Shown piece after piece: positions 33,423-44,716 of a stretch of 64,000 nucleotides of DNA. The notes beneath the pieces are model-generated. The model did no database searches and had not been told where the DNA came from. It worked only from the letters and a program-made list of their open reading frames with translations. This DNA comes from Chelydra serpentina (taxonomy: Eukaryota; Chordata; Testudines; Chelydridae), in NCBI GenBank assembly GCA_037349315.1, contig JBAIAC010000059.1, positions 4,676,001 through 4,740,000 of the forward strand, given 5' to 3'. The position numbers and the translations under genes were made by a program. How positions within the stretch are numbered: position 1 is the stretch's first letter; each line of letters begins with the position of its first letter.

Positions 33423-34168
33423 AGTGTTGCCAACTTTCTAATCGCACAAAACTGAACACCCTTGCCCTGCCCCCTGCCCCACCCCTTCTCTGAGGCCCTG
33501 ATACCCCTCACTTTCACCAGACTGGGGTGTGGGAGGGGTGAGGGCTCCAACTGGGGGTGCGGGCTCCAGGGTGTGAGAGGGGGCTCTGGGCTGGGGCAGA
33601 GGGTTGGGGTGTGGGAGGGAGTGAGGGCCCTGGCTGGAGGTGCGGGCGCTGGTTCCGGGGATGAGGGGCTTGGGGAACTGGAGGGGACTCAGGGTTAGGG
33701 CAAAGGATTGGGCTGCAGGAAGGGGGTACAGGGTGCAGGCACCGGAAGGTAGTTTGGGTGTGGGAGGGGGCTTGACGTTTGGGCAGGGGGTTGAGGTGTG
33801 GGCTCTGGGAGGGAGTTAGGGTGTGGGAGGGGAGTTGGGGTGTGGGCTCCAGCTGGGTAGCACTTACATCAGGAGGCTCCTAGGCGGAGGTGCAGCCAGT
33901 GGCTCTGCGTGCTGCCCGTACCCACAATCACCACCCCTGCAGGTCCCATTGGTTGTGGTTCCCTGGGCCAGCCCTGTGCTTAGGAACCACAGGGACATGC
34001 GGGCCACTTCCGGGAGTCGCGTGGAGCCAGGGCAGTCAGGGAGCCTGCCTTAGCCCCGCTGTGCCATTGACCAGACTTTTAGTAGCCCGCTCAGCTGTGC
34101 TGACCGGAGCCGCCAGGGTCCCTTTTCGACAGGGCATTCCAGTCAAAAACTGGATATCTGGCAACCTT
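33423..34168. mobile_element. non-autonomous DNA transposon with GTTGCCA termini and direct-repeat flanks
   Basis: The 746-bp element starts AGTGTTGCCAACTTTC, and its right end reads inversely as AAGGTTGCCAGATATCC, giving a shared GTTGCCA terminus. ATTCTGATAT flanks it on both sides (33413-33422 and 34169-34178), an apparent target duplication of 8-10 bp that fits a hAT-like element. The first 430 bp is a G-rich degenerate repeat (units such as 'ggggtgtgggaggg'), which keeps several long frames open without coding meaning. The 3' part is related to 42832-43120 in opposite orientation. Confidence 0.78.
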
Positions 34169-34670
34169 ATTCTGATATTGCATATCTGTGAAGCTGAATT
34201 CTGGTAGGCAGTGCATTAGGTGCATGTAAACAATAACTCTGGCCAGCAGGGACAGTATGGAATGGAATTCTGGCTTTGTCAAGACTTCCAGAGATTGCTT
34301 AGTAAACTCTGCACTTCAGTACCCACAGAGGTATTGCAGGATGTGGTTTAAAGGCCATGAAGCATGTCCATATGTCTATACATATATAATCCCATACCTA
34401 GGAAGGGCCTTTAGATTCAGCCGTGGTACAGATTTTTTATATTCCTGGTAAAAATAACATTGGAGTGAAGCTATGCATGTGTAGCTACTACAAGGCAGAG
34501 TTCAAGCACACACTAAATGCACATATATATCAGTATAGGTCCAGAAGTTGGCCTCTGTTTCACAACAAAAGTGTTAACAGGGAGGAATAAAGGGATTTTG
34601 ATTGGCTTTGTTGTCTACCCTTGCCTGAGAACAAATATTATTTTCTTTTTTGTATGGTGTGTGTATATTA

Positions 34671-34788
34671 GGGTGACAAGATAGCAAGTGTGAAAAATTG
34701 GGATGGGATGGGGGGTAATAGACACCTATATAAGAAAAAGCCCCAAATATCGGGACTGTCCCTATAAAATCGGGACATCAGGTCACCC
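34671..34788. mobile_element. 118-bp MITE, GGGTGAC termini, TA target duplication
   Basis: It starts GGGTGACAAGATAGC and ends GACATCAGGTCACCC, inverse at the first bases. TA lies on both sides (34669-34670 and 34789-34790). The TA duplication and short length fit a Tc1/mariner-type MITE. A second copy in the opposite orientation lies at 39695-39809. Confidence 0.8.
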
Positions 34789-35000
34789 TAGTATATATGT
34801 TGATGGATAATGAGGAGAAAGTGTAATGACTTGGGCCCCTATCCTGCAATGAGCATCACACAGGCCTCATACCTGTGTAGGCCCCTATTGGAATCAGTGG
34901 GGCTCCATGTGGGCTCAGGGATCCATTGTGTAGAGGTCACTTCAGGATCAGAACATTGGTCAGTTTGATTCTTAAAAAAACCCAGGGAGAATAAGGTCCT

Positions 35001-36150
35001 TGTTATGGGTCAACCGCCTGGTAGGGGCGCCTCCTCCTAGGCGCTCTGGGGATTAGCCCCTTCCAGGTGCTGCACTCTCCTCTGGCTGTCTCTCCATCAT
35101 CTTCCTCTCTCATTCTGCTGCCCCTCTTGCTCCAGGCACTGCAGCTTTCTCTTTGTGACTTGTTCCTCTGGCCAGGTCACTGTGGTCCTCCCCTTCTGGG
35201 ATATCAAAGCCTTTCAGGGCAAACTGTCCCAGGCAGTCCGATCTCTGCTGTCTGGTCTGTGCCACTTCCCCACTGGCTGATAGGGGAGCCTGGGTCCGCC
35301 CTCTACTCTGGTTTCCCGCTCAGGGACCCTCTAGTCAGCAGCCAAGGTCAACACTATCCTAAACTTTGCTGCCTTTTGTCACGGAGTATAGGGGAGTCCG
35401 GGCCTGCACCCCTCTTCCCCGGATTCACTGGGAGTCTCAGCCAGCCAGTAGAACAGAAGGTTTATTAGAGATGCCAGGAACACAGTCCAACCAGAGCTTG
35501 TCAGTACATCCAGGACCCCTCAGTCGGGTCCTTCCGGGGGGCAGGGAGCTTAGACCCCAGCCTGGGGGCTCCCTGCATTTCGCCCCACAGCTCCAAATGG
35601 GGCAGGGAGGCCAGACCCTGTCTGCCCCCCTCCCCTCCTCTTCCCAAGCCAGCTCCAAACTGAAAACACACAGACAAAAACTTCCCCTCCCCCAGGGGCT
35701 CCTCCTCTCGCCTTTTGTCCGTTCTCCCAGCCAAAGGTGTCACCTCCCAACCCCCGTCCTGGCTCATGTTACAGCCCCAGGTAAAGTCTCCCTTTCCTAA
35801 TGCAATGCTGCAGGTCCCAGGGAACCTCCCCCACAAACCTCCCAGGTTGAATCCACCTCACTCTTTACTCCGTCACACCTTTTTACTGGGCCTTTCCTTA
35901 CCTGAGCCTTTCCTACACCTTCTGGTTCCCTCTGTCTCTGGATTTGCCAGCCCAAACACTCTCCTTCCAGTGAGTGACTGCAGACTGCTTCCCTGCAGCC
36001 CCCTTTTTCGCTCTCAGCTCCTGGGATTTATACAGGCCCCTCCTGTTCCCATCTAGCGGAACCTTGCATAATGAATCCCTGCTCCCCTCCAGCTACAGCC
36101 TAGGCAGTTAATTGGTCCAGCTAGCCACCTTAACCCCTTCAGGCCTTAGC
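35001..36150 (-). mobile_element. LTR-like element, minus strand, carrying a nested LTR
   Basis: The plus strand begins 'tgttatgggtcaaccgcc'. Further right it has 'gctcctgggatttatacagg', whose reverse complement is a TATAAAT box followed by a typical LTR R-region start. CT-rich sequence on plus (AG-rich on minus) is like other LTRs in the window. The element is interrupted by 35377-35877. The right end is uncertain: it may reach about 36150 or pass the PLE tail at 36177. Confidence 0.5.
35377..35877 (-). mobile_element. solo LTR, minus strand, nested, perfect CCTTT duplication
   Basis: The 501-bp element reads TGTCACGGAGTA at the left and TACTCCGTCACA at the right, a 12-base near-perfect inverted terminus with TG...CA ends. 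CCTTT is duplicated directly outside (35372-35376 and 35878-35882). On minus, AATAAA occurs near 35460, about 85 bases before the 3' end, as expected for R/U5. There is no coding region. Both strands have long open frames here because of the Gly/Pro-rich composition, and I do not regard them as genes. Confidence 0.85.
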
Positions 36151-36176
36151 TTTGTTTGAGTTCTTTGGGTGCTGAA

Positions 36177-36237
36177 AGAACAGGAGTACTTGTGGCACCT
36201 TAAAGACTAACAAATTTATTTGAGCATACGTTTTCGT
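36177..36237 (-). mobile_element. Penelope-like element 3' tail, 61 bp, minus strand
   Basis: 'acttgtggcaccttaaagac' and 'caaatttatttgagcatacg' are the reverse complement of the PLE 3' end. GGGTGCTGAA occurs on both sides (36167-36176 and 36238-36247) as a likely 10-bp target duplication. Confidence 0.8.
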
Positions 36238-36247
36238 GGGTGCTGAA

Positions 36248-38140
36248 GTTTTCCATAGAAGTCATCACACAACCATGCTGCAACTACCACCAAAAATGAT
36301 TAGTTACTGAGTGTATTATAGTTAAATCATATACATACTATGATCATTATGCCCTGAAGAAGGTTAAACTGTGACAAATTAGGAATATTACAGGACAAGT
36401 CCAAATATACAAACGTTGTTATTTCTTGGGTCTTCAGCAAAAAGGAGTGATGCTCCCTTTTTGAGAACCATTTGTTCAGACCTCTTTCGATTGTGTGTGG
36501 TAGTTTTTTAAAAACTGTACATCACCAAATGAGGATGCTTTTCTCTTTTCTCACTTTCTGGTTAGGTAGCAAAACTTTAAAAGTTTGATTTTTGTTTACT
36601 CTGCCTTTTTCAGGTTTGCTTGGCATGTAGCCCTTTTATAATATTAATAATATGTTTGGTCATTTTAGCTGTGGTTATATTAGTTGGGCTGTAGGAACCC
36701 CTCTGATGATAATTTAATGCAGGAAAATTCTCACAATTTTCTGTAGCCCGCTGGACAATTTTTTATGGGTTCAGGCCTTGTTAAAAATCCTAGGCAGTTT
36801 TCTTAGCTTTGCCTGCTGCAGCTTTGCAGCACCTCAGAAGCACAAAGCAACCAAAATGCTGCTGTAAAGGGGATCTGAAGATTTCTCTTGGCACAAGGAC
36901 TTGCACTCAGCACAGCTCAGAATCTTGCCCGCTGTGTTTGGCATCCAGATTTCCCTCACCGTGGCATGAAAGAATAAAAATACCCCCGCTGAATTCATTT
37001 CCGTATCACAGCAAAGAAATGCATCAGTGCAAAAGGTCAAGTTAGAAAAAATAAAGGTCAGATATATAGAGATTACTTTTTTTTTCTTTTTAAAGAACCA
37101 CATTGAAAATAGCACTCAAAAGGCCAACTTAAATAAGACACAACTGAGGGTAACTCTGGGGCCTACAAACTCTCATATATGGGAGCTTATTAAACCTTCT
37201 GTACTCTACTCTATATTGGTAATGCCTTAAATTCTTATCTTGAACACAATTCTTTAGTAAGGAAGGAAAAACTGCTAGTGGCATTGTGGTGTTGAGCAAG
37301 TAGAATTGCTTCGCTCAGGTTGGCAGACAGAAGTTACATTGTGTTTTTCGTCAGGAAATGTTAGTTTGATGGACAGAACAGCTGTTGCATCAACGGTGAT
37401 GGCAGCATCACTTTGCTTCCCAAAGGTGGGTTTGGGTTAATCATCAGGACAAGCTTTCAGAACTTGATGCAGCAGGACCCCTAGAAGTAGTTGTTGCTTT
37501 TTTTATTGCCATTTTCCATTGTGTTTGTTATCTGTGAGACTTACATTTGTTGCAAACTCAAAGCCAAAAAGAATATCCTGCAAGGATAAGTCTTTGGGGA
37601 ACACACTCAAGCAAAAGTGTCAGATGCTGAAACTAGGAAGGGTTGTGCAGCTACCTAGGTTGTTGATAACTTAGCTGAGGCCGGGTACTGTGCTGTAATG
37701 TAGTCAAATGAAGTGTGCAATTGTGCACATGAAGGGAATGTAAATAACAAGCACGTTTCTAAATACAAAAAATATGCAGGTTTTTTCAGCTCATGCTAAG
37801 GGATTTCACCTGGCTGCTGTAGCTACTTGTGGTGTTGGAACATTGTGAAATAAGTGCCCATTTTCTGTAAACAGGAGTGAAATTAAAACCACAAAAATCT
37901 ATTACCTTTCTGTTTATTCTTTTAAAATATGTAACTTTGCTGTTGCTGCAGTGTCATTAAAATAAAACTGATGGCCATAGGCCTAGGCCAGAGTCAGAGT
38001 TTAAAACAAGTTATTCTAAAATGTGTTGTCTCTTTTCTTTGTTCTTCTGGAACTATCCTGTGGAGTTGTGAAAGGAGGAGCTGCCAGAATTGCTAGTGGA
38101 ATAGCCCACCCACCACCGCACTTGGTACGTCAGAACGTGA
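36248..38140. other. no recognisable gene or element
   Basis: AT-rich. No family was recognised. Confidence 0.5.
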
Positions 38141-38542
38141 GGCCATGTCTACACTACAAAATTATGTTGACCTAACTTATGTCAGCCTAAAGCCACCGCA
38201 GTTATTTAATCGCTATCGTGTGTGCACACTTGGCTCCTCGCATCGACAGTGCGCATCCTCACCAGGAGCACTTGTATTGATTGTATTGTGAGTGTGTGGC
38301 ATTGTGGGACTTACGGCTCCTGAAAGCCAGTAACAGTTGATATAAGCAATACAGTGTCTACACTGACCTTGTGTTGACCTAGTTACATCGACCATGACTC
38401 TACGCTGCTCGGGGAGGTGATGTTACTAATTGGCATAGAGAGGCACTTACGTTATGAGAACCAAATTTAAGTGAAGACACTTCCACAGCTAGGTCAATGC
38501 AAGGCAGCTTACATTGACCTAACTGTATGTGTAGACCATGCC
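38141..38542. mobile_element. PIF/Harbinger-type MITE, 402 bp, TGA duplication
   Basis: It begins GGCCATGTCTACACTACAAA and ends inversely ('gtatgtgtagaccatgcc'). TGA lies directly outside both ends (38138-38140 and 38543-38545). The 'gttgacctaactta' near the left is answered by 'acattgacctaactg' near the right. The length and GTCTACAC terminus match PIF/Harbinger MITEs. No coding. Confidence 0.78.
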
Positions 38543-38770
38543 TGAGACTTACAGCACTGCAGCTCAGATACCTACTGCTTCAGGTAGAGGATAACTCTTA
38601 CCTGGTGGTGGTAGTAGTAGTAGGCTGTTATCAGACTGTGCTAATATGGATTATAAATTCTTGGATCTCCAGCTTAATGGCAAACAGAAGAGTTCAGAAG
38701 GCCGTTCTCATTACCATGACAAAAGTTATTTTTCCTCCCTTGTTATCTTACTGTTAATTGAATTGTCTCG

Positions 38771-38948
38771 TTAGACTGACCTCACACTTGGTAAGGCAAC
38801 CCCCATCTTTTCATGTATTTATACCTGCTCCTGTATTTTCCACTCCATGCAGCTGATGAAGTGGATTCTAGCCCATGAAAGCTTATGCCCAAATAAATTT
38901 GTTAGTCTCTAAGGACTATCTCAAAAGGACTCCTTGTTGTTTTTTCAG
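38771..38948 (+). mobile_element. Penelope-like element 3' tail, plus strand
   Basis: It follows the PLE 3' region in plus orientation: 'gcagctgatgaagtggattc', 'agcccatgaaagcttatgcc', 'aaataaatttgttagtctc', then a diverged terminus. This copy keeps the CTGATGA and GAAA boxes of a hammerhead-like fold. Confidence 0.85.
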
Positions 38949-39692
38949 AAGGAAAAGTTTTTCTCTTAAAGTTCTCAGGGCTTTCTTGTAGGATTTCAGA
39001 TAGTTCCTGCTTTCTGTCAAGCGAGAAATATTGCAGGTACAACCCATCTGACAGCTGCATGTAACAGGAATTATAATGCTTTAAAAAAAATCAACAATGA
39101 ATATATTAAGGGTGTATGCAAGATACGGGCAAGACAGGTCAGATAAAATAAAAACCTCCTGTCACGTTGCCTTGTGCGCTTGTGCTATGAAGAGGGTGAT
39201 AGATAAAGCTTCTATCCAGACTTGCAGCACTTGTGTGGTTTTATTAAAACAGGAATGCTTTCTCTGTCATTTGTTGTATCTATATATTCTTCCATTAAGA
39301 AATGTATTAGGGGCACAAACACAGCTGAAATACATCCAGAAATAGCAAATTAATAAAGGAGAGAACATGAACAGACAGAGCAGGCAGATTGAGACAACAA
39401 ATGCTGGAACAATAGGCCAGATTCTCTGCTCTAGTCAGGCTATGGATTCAGCACAAGACTGTGGTGCAGGAGTTGGTAAAGAGGCTTTAAGCTGTATTTC
39501 TGACTCTCAAATCCTGGGGCCAATATGTGCTAGCCTAGATACCAGTTCCAATTTAGAGCAGCCTGAAAAAGTTGAACCAAACCTTCTTTTGAAATTAGAT
39601 AAAATTTAGCTATTTTTCATCCCAGTATTTTTCAGTTTCTTGTGTTCCTGTCCTCTGTGCTCCAGCCCTGCCAAGATGTAGGAGCACTTGCT
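38949..39692. other. no recognisable gene or element
   Basis: Mixed sequence. Short open frames only, none recognised. Confidence 0.5.
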
Positions 39693-39694
39693 TA

Positions 39695-39809
39695 GGGTGA
39701 CCAGATGTCCCAATTTTATAGGGACAGTCCCAATTTTTGGGTCTTCTTATATAGGCTCCTATTGCCCCCACCCCCGTCTTGATTTTTCACACTTGCTGTC
39801 TGGTCACAC
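39695..39809. mobile_element. 115-bp MITE, GGGTGACCAGA termini, opposite orientation to 34671
   Basis: The left end GGGTGACCAGATGTCCC is preceded by TA. The right end ...TCTGGTCACAC is followed by CA, so one base of the TA duplication seems mutated. The sequence is the reverse complement of 34671-34788 in outline ('tatagggacagtccc'). Confidence 0.8.
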
Positions 39810-39862
39810 CAAACTTGCTACAGGAGGGCAAAGTCTCTGCAAATAATTGGTGGATTTAATGT

Positions 39863-40473
39863 TGTGACGGGGCAAGGCCAGAGGGCTATAGGAAAGTGGT
39901 AAGGAACCAGTATGTTAGCCCCAGGCTAAACAAATCCCTGATACCTTATGGCAGTTGCTCCAGGTTAATCAAGACACCTGGGGCCAATTAAGAACTTTCC
40001 AGAAGGCAGGGAGGTTGATTGGGACACCTGAAGCCAATCAAGGACTGGCTGGAACTAGTTAAAAGCCTCCCAGTTAGTCAGTGAGAGGGGAGGAGCTGTG
40101 GAAGGAGGTTGCATGTGAGGAGCTGGGAGCAAGAGGCACTAGGAGCTGAGAGTAAGAGGACGTACTGCTGGAAGATCCTGTGGCGAGGATAAAGAAGGTG
40201 TTGGGAGGAGTCCATGGGGAAGTAGCCCAGGGAGTTGTAGCTGTCGTGCATTTGTTCCAGGAGGCACTCTAAACAGCTGCAATCCACAGGGCCCTGGGCT
40301 GGAACCCGGAGTAGAGGATGGGCCCGGGTTCCCCCCAAAACTCCCAACTCCTTATCAGACACAGGAGGAGTTGATCTGGACTGGGGGTTCTACCAGAGGG
40401 AAGATCTCTGAGGCAAACAAAAATCCGCCAATAAGCGCAGGACCCACCGAGGTAGAGGAAGAACTTTGTCACA
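39863..40473 (+). mobile_element. solo LTR, copy 2 of the 3875 family
   Basis: It starts TGTGACGGGGC and ends CTTTGTCACA. The 3' 360 bp is nearly the same as 4136-4496, including 'gctgggagcaagaggcac', 'gaggataaagaaggtg' and 'ccgccaataagcgcagg'. The 5' part is more diverged. The flanks ATGT (left) and AGGT (right) may be a decayed 4-bp duplication. No internal genes. Confidence 0.82.
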
Positions 40474-40514
40474 AGGTATATTTGTGATAGTTTGTGATTT
40501 GTTGACCCAGCAAT

Positions 40515-40590
40515 CTAAGGCCTGATCCACAGCTCATTGAAGTTCACGTGATTCTTTCCACTGATGTCAGTGTTGAATTGGCCCTAAACT
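40515..40590. repeat. short palindromic interspersed repeat, diverged
   Basis: 'ggcctgatccacagctcatt' is answered by 'gtgttgaattggccc' around 'ttcacgtgattctttccac'. Same design as at 14577 and 31511. Confidence 0.5.
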
Positions 40591-40656
40591 ACTACAAAAA
40601 TAATTGTTGAAAATATTGCAAAATGTGGTGATGACTTATTCAATGTATAATATTTA

Positions 40657-41065
40657 CAGTAGAGTAGCAAGGGGTGGAGCAGGGGGAGCAACTGCTCCCC
40701 CTGAGCACATTTTCCAAAAGTGGTGCCTTTTTAATTTTTGAAAGGGTGGAGACGAGTGGACAGAGGTGGAGCGACAAAATAACGCAGGGGTCCCGCTGCT
40801 GGCCCCACCAAGAGCCCGCTGCTGGCCTGGGTGAAAGAACCCAGGCCAGCAGTGAGCTGAGAGACCCTGACTGGCAGGAGCCCACGTGGGGGATCCCAGA
40901 GCGGGGCAGGCTGAGCGGCTCAGGATTACCCCCACTCTAGGATTACCCCCACAGGCTCCTGCCAGCAGGGGTCCCGCTGCTGGTCTGGGTTCTTTCACCC
41001 GGGTCACGTGGTGCCTTTTTTAATGTGTTCGCTCTCCCTGATGTTAGAACCTGGCTATGCCACTG
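40657..41065. mobile_element. hAT non-autonomous element with perfect 8-bp TSD
   Basis: The 409-bp element begins CAGTAGAGTAGCAAGG and ends inversely as CAGTGGCATAGCCAGG. AATATTTA lies immediately outside both ends (40649-40656 and 41066-41073), a perfect 8-bp duplication as made by hAT transposases. The interior has a fold-back of 'gctgctggcc...ggccagcag' type. No coding. Confidence 0.9.
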
Positions 41066-41073
41066 AATATTTA

Positions 41074-42831
41074 TCCAGCTCAAAGATATTGTAAGAGCCC
41101 ATTCTTGGGATATTTCTGGCCTCATAGGAGTAGGGAGGAACGGAAATGTTGTCAGAGAACTTGTACCAACAAACACCTCATCTAAAGCACATTCAACTAA
41201 ACAGGAGTCTTTCCATTGACTTCAATTGGTGTTGGGTTAGGGCCAGAATTTCCAATCCAACTTTACAGGCCCATAAAGATTGTTAGTTGAGGAAAACATC
41301 TCTTATAGCCAAGCTTTTGGGTCCATTTCTGAATCCAAACTCTGAGTCTTTTCCAATTTGTCCATCACTAACATGTACTAACATTATGGATTCAGTGCAG
41401 CAGGTTTTTATATTATATATAAAAAACCTGATTTCTCATCTTCTGCCACTGGGTACACAATGTATATACACAGACAGAACTTGGTAATCACTGTTCTGCC
41501 AAGCTATTTATTATAATATTTAGCTCAGAGGTAGCCAGCAATACCCACCAAGCATTGAGATTTAAAACAAAATAATAAAAATATGCTAATCTAATTGAAA
41601 GTGGTTTAGTTTTTGTGTGTTCTCGCTATTTTTGTAAAAACATTCTCCTCTTTCCTTTTGCTGTCTTATTGCCATCTTCTCTGCCTTGTTCACCAGCTTC
41701 TAAACAGCCCGGATGAGAACTAATTGTAACACATGCCTAGACTTTTCCCTAAATCTGTTACCAATGAAAATATTGGACTACATTTGTCTCATTGTATTAT
41801 ATGATTTGTTATGTGACTTCAGAGGGATTTAATCCAGGCCCCACTGAGTGGCAAAACTCATATTGACTTCAGTGGGACCTAGATTTGTCTTGAAATCCCC
41901 TCAAGGAGAGTTGCAAATCACGCAACATTCCAGAATTAATCATTTTGCCTTATTTGGATTTCTCATTTCGCTGAGAGATGTCTTAAAAACACATGTAGTC
42001 AAACATTTTCCTAGAAACTACAGTGCACCTCTGCAGATATTAGAGCACAAGTTATTCCAATTAAAGTTGGCAACCTGGCACTAACTTATGCTCCAAATAT
42101 TGTTTTTTTATAATACGCTATAAGCGTGCATAGTGTTTCACGGACAAATAAAATACCATGTCTATGTTCTAAGTTCCTGACCCAGCAAAATCTTGTTCAT
42201 ATGAGGTAGGTTTGAGCATCAGATAAGTAGTTTCAGGGGCTACTATTGTAAATTGACTTCAGTGAGACAGTTTGTTTACTTCTGCATTGACAAATTTGAG
42301 TGTAAATTGAATAGATTGAGACTGCTCGTGTGTATAGGAACTATACTCATGTTAAAACATGATGCAGTGTAAGATGGTAATGCACACTTATGGGAATAGG
42401 TTAGGAAGGACAGGGGTTATATGTTGTATTTTGAAGCTACTTTGGTAAGTAAAGATCAAATGCCATTAAAGGTCTTAAAGTTTTGACATTTTATTTGTAT
42501 TGATACTAGCGCTTACAGGGGAAGTTTAGGATTTCTAGGCGTCATGTAAGAATATTGTTAGAGTAGCTTAGAGGAGAATTTTCCCTCTAGATCCAGTCCC
42601 TTATATGGTAACCACCGCCTCTGCAGGGAGTTGCTGTGGTACACCACTCCCAGAGGTGTCTGGTGGTATCTGGGTGTACACATGTTTGGAGCCAAGTACT
42701 GTAGGTTCTCCCAGCACTAGGCCCTCATGCTCTAGTTCTATCTCGGTTCCCATAATACTCAGAGTCTGATGAATAACACAATATTGTTTTAAGTTACAAA
42801 CAAAAGATGGTAAACACAACACAAATAGGTA
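41074..42831. other. no recognisable gene; scattered old repeat relics
   Basis: AT-rich. Pieces such as 'ttgacttcagtgggacc' near 41860 resemble arms of the palindromic repeat above, but limits cannot be set. Confidence 0.45.
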
Positions 42832-43120
42832 GGGTGACCAGGTGTCCGGTTTTCGACTGGAACACACGGTGGAAAAGGGACCCTGGCGGCTCCGGTCAGC
42901 ACTGCTGACCGGGCCATTAAAAGTCCAGTTGGCAGTGCTGTGGAGCTAAGGCAGACTAGTCCCTACCTCTTCTGGCACTACTCTGCGCCCTGGAAGTGGC
43001 CAGCAGCAGGTCCGGCTCCTAGGCTGGGGGGGGTCACGGGGCTCCACCCCATGCACCAGCTCTGCACTCCCATTGGCCGGGAACTGTGGGCTTGCCCAGC
43101 CCCTAAAGGCAGTCCAGGTT
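42832..43120. mobile_element. truncated copy of the 33423-34168 element, opposite orientation
   Basis: It begins GGGTGACCAGGTGTCC after TA. It continues with 'gactggaacacacggtgg' and 'aaaagggaccctggcggctc', then 'cggtcagcac', the reverse complement of the right part of 33423-34168. The other end is not visible. Confidence 0.6.
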
Positions 43121-44501
43121 ACAGGTATGAATCTGGGTCTCCACAGGACTGGTGCCAGTAAGGGCTACTCACTCCAAGCCACCCTTCTCCCGGGGCAATC
43201 ACAGACCTGCTCCAGCGATCAAATCCCACAGCCAGAGTCCTGTCCTTTTGTCCAGCACCTCTAGCCTCATTCTGCCTTGTCCACATGGCTCCCTTGTTTG
43301 TAGGCCATTCCTAGCTATCCATTAGCCATAGCTACCACTGATATCCTTGCCAACAACAGGATGCTCCCTAGCTTGGCTCTCAGCCCCTCAATGCCAGCTA
43401 CTTAACTACCCAGCTTTCTCTTCACAGCCAGATACCAATCTGCTATCTCCAACTTAATGCTCCAGCTCTCTTTTGACCACTGTCCTCTCTGACTTCTGGC
43501 TCGGGATGCCACCTTTCCAGCTGTACCAGGAAATCTGAAAGGGTGCTCAACAGACACCTGCCAGCTGTTCCTTTTTTGAGGCAGCTGTCCTGGGAAATCT
43601 GCAAGTGTGCTTAATATACACTGCCGGCTTTCCAGTTTTATGGGCTCAGGAGTATCTCGGAGGTCCCATTTTTGTGAACCTCCGAAGTGGTGATTCTCCT
43701 TCTGGCAGTACTTCCTTTTTCCATGCTGGAGGATTATAGAGCACTCTTCTGGCTGGGTGTTGCATTAGGGGTTAACACAGTGCCAATTATAATATCCTCC
43801 ATTAGTGAAAGTAGATCAATTACTGATCTATTCCAGCCCCACTGTTGAAATGGGTGGATCTATCTTGTTTGGAGAACTAGACCATACTAAGGGATCCATC
43901 ACAAAAGTTGCTGTTGTCCCATTATGTTCTTTTTTTAAAAGCCACATTTTGAGGCTCCTCGGTGCAGATGTAATGGTAGGTGAATTGATTTCTATTGAAT
44001 TTGGCTGCATTGAGGTAGCGATGGTGCAAACTGAAGACTACTTCCTTCAGGAAAGAATTAGCAACATTCCTTTCTTATAAAATATGGCTTGTACAATTTG
44101 CTTCAGCTTTCCAGAAAATATCAATCCTGACATAAGATCCTGTCTGAAATTCCATGATGATCAGTACTTGGCAAAGTTAGAGGAGAGGGATGAAAAATAT
44201 TATGTAAGATTGAAGCAAATCTTTCATAACAACTAGGGTATGGAGAGACTAGCATCCCTCCATCCTGTGGAATAGAATATTTTAGAGCTCTTGTTGTAAT
44301 GAAGTATGGTGTAACAGGATCCTCCCTCCTTAGTCTCAAGGAAGGAAAGAGACAGTCTCACCTTCCCACTACTGAGAGCTCCAGCCTTGGGCAGTCCTGT
44401 GGTTCAGGCTCTAATCTCTTTATCCTATCTTCTTCAACGCCACTTCCTTCTCCTCCTAATCAGAACACAATTGCTTATGTATGCTGTTTCTCTCTTGGTA
44501 C
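43121..44501. other. unannotated, pyrimidine-rich in its first 500 bp
   Basis: 43130-43640 is C+T rich and resembles minus-strand LTR sequence in texture, but I cannot find TG/CA ends. The remainder shows nothing. Confidence 0.4.
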
Positions 44502-44509
44502 AGTAGATT

Positions 44510-44708
44510 CAGGGGTGGCGCCAGCTTTTTTGCCACCCTAGGCGGCCGCGGCGGGAGAGGCTGCCGCCGAAATGCCACCGAGGACCCTGGCAGCATTTCG
44601 GCGGCAGCCTCTCCCGCCGGCGGCTGCCGAGAGACCTGAAATACTTCCCCACAAATCCTGGCGCCCTAGGCGACCGTCTAGGGTTGCCTAATGGTAGCTC
44701 TGGCCCTG
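44510..44708. mobile_element. hAT-type MITE with a perfect 26-bp GC hairpin
   Basis: The 199-bp element starts CAGGGGTGGCGCCAG and ends inversely as CAGGGCCAGAGCTACC. The flanks AGTAGATT and AGTGGAAT match at six of eight bases, consistent with an old 8-bp duplication. Inside, 44550-44575 and 44593-44618 are perfect inverse complements (26 bp) around a 17-base loop, very GC-rich. Confidence 0.8.
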
Positions 44709-44716
44709 AGTGGAAT

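Noticed and set aside
33462..33698. Gly-rich open frames in the G-rich region
   Set aside because: They come from the degenerate G-rich repeat in a non-autonomous element. The translation is low complexity with no family.
35366..35836. Frames of 111-144 codons on both strands
   Set aside because: They lie in the nested solo LTR, are Pro/Gly/Ser-rich, and overlap in several frames, as expected of GC-rich non-coding DNA.
39863..40473. DNA transposon with TGTGAC inverted ends
   Set aside because: The TG...CA ends, promoter and poly(A)-like order and LTR-type length fit a solo LTR better. The inverted match is limited to six bases.
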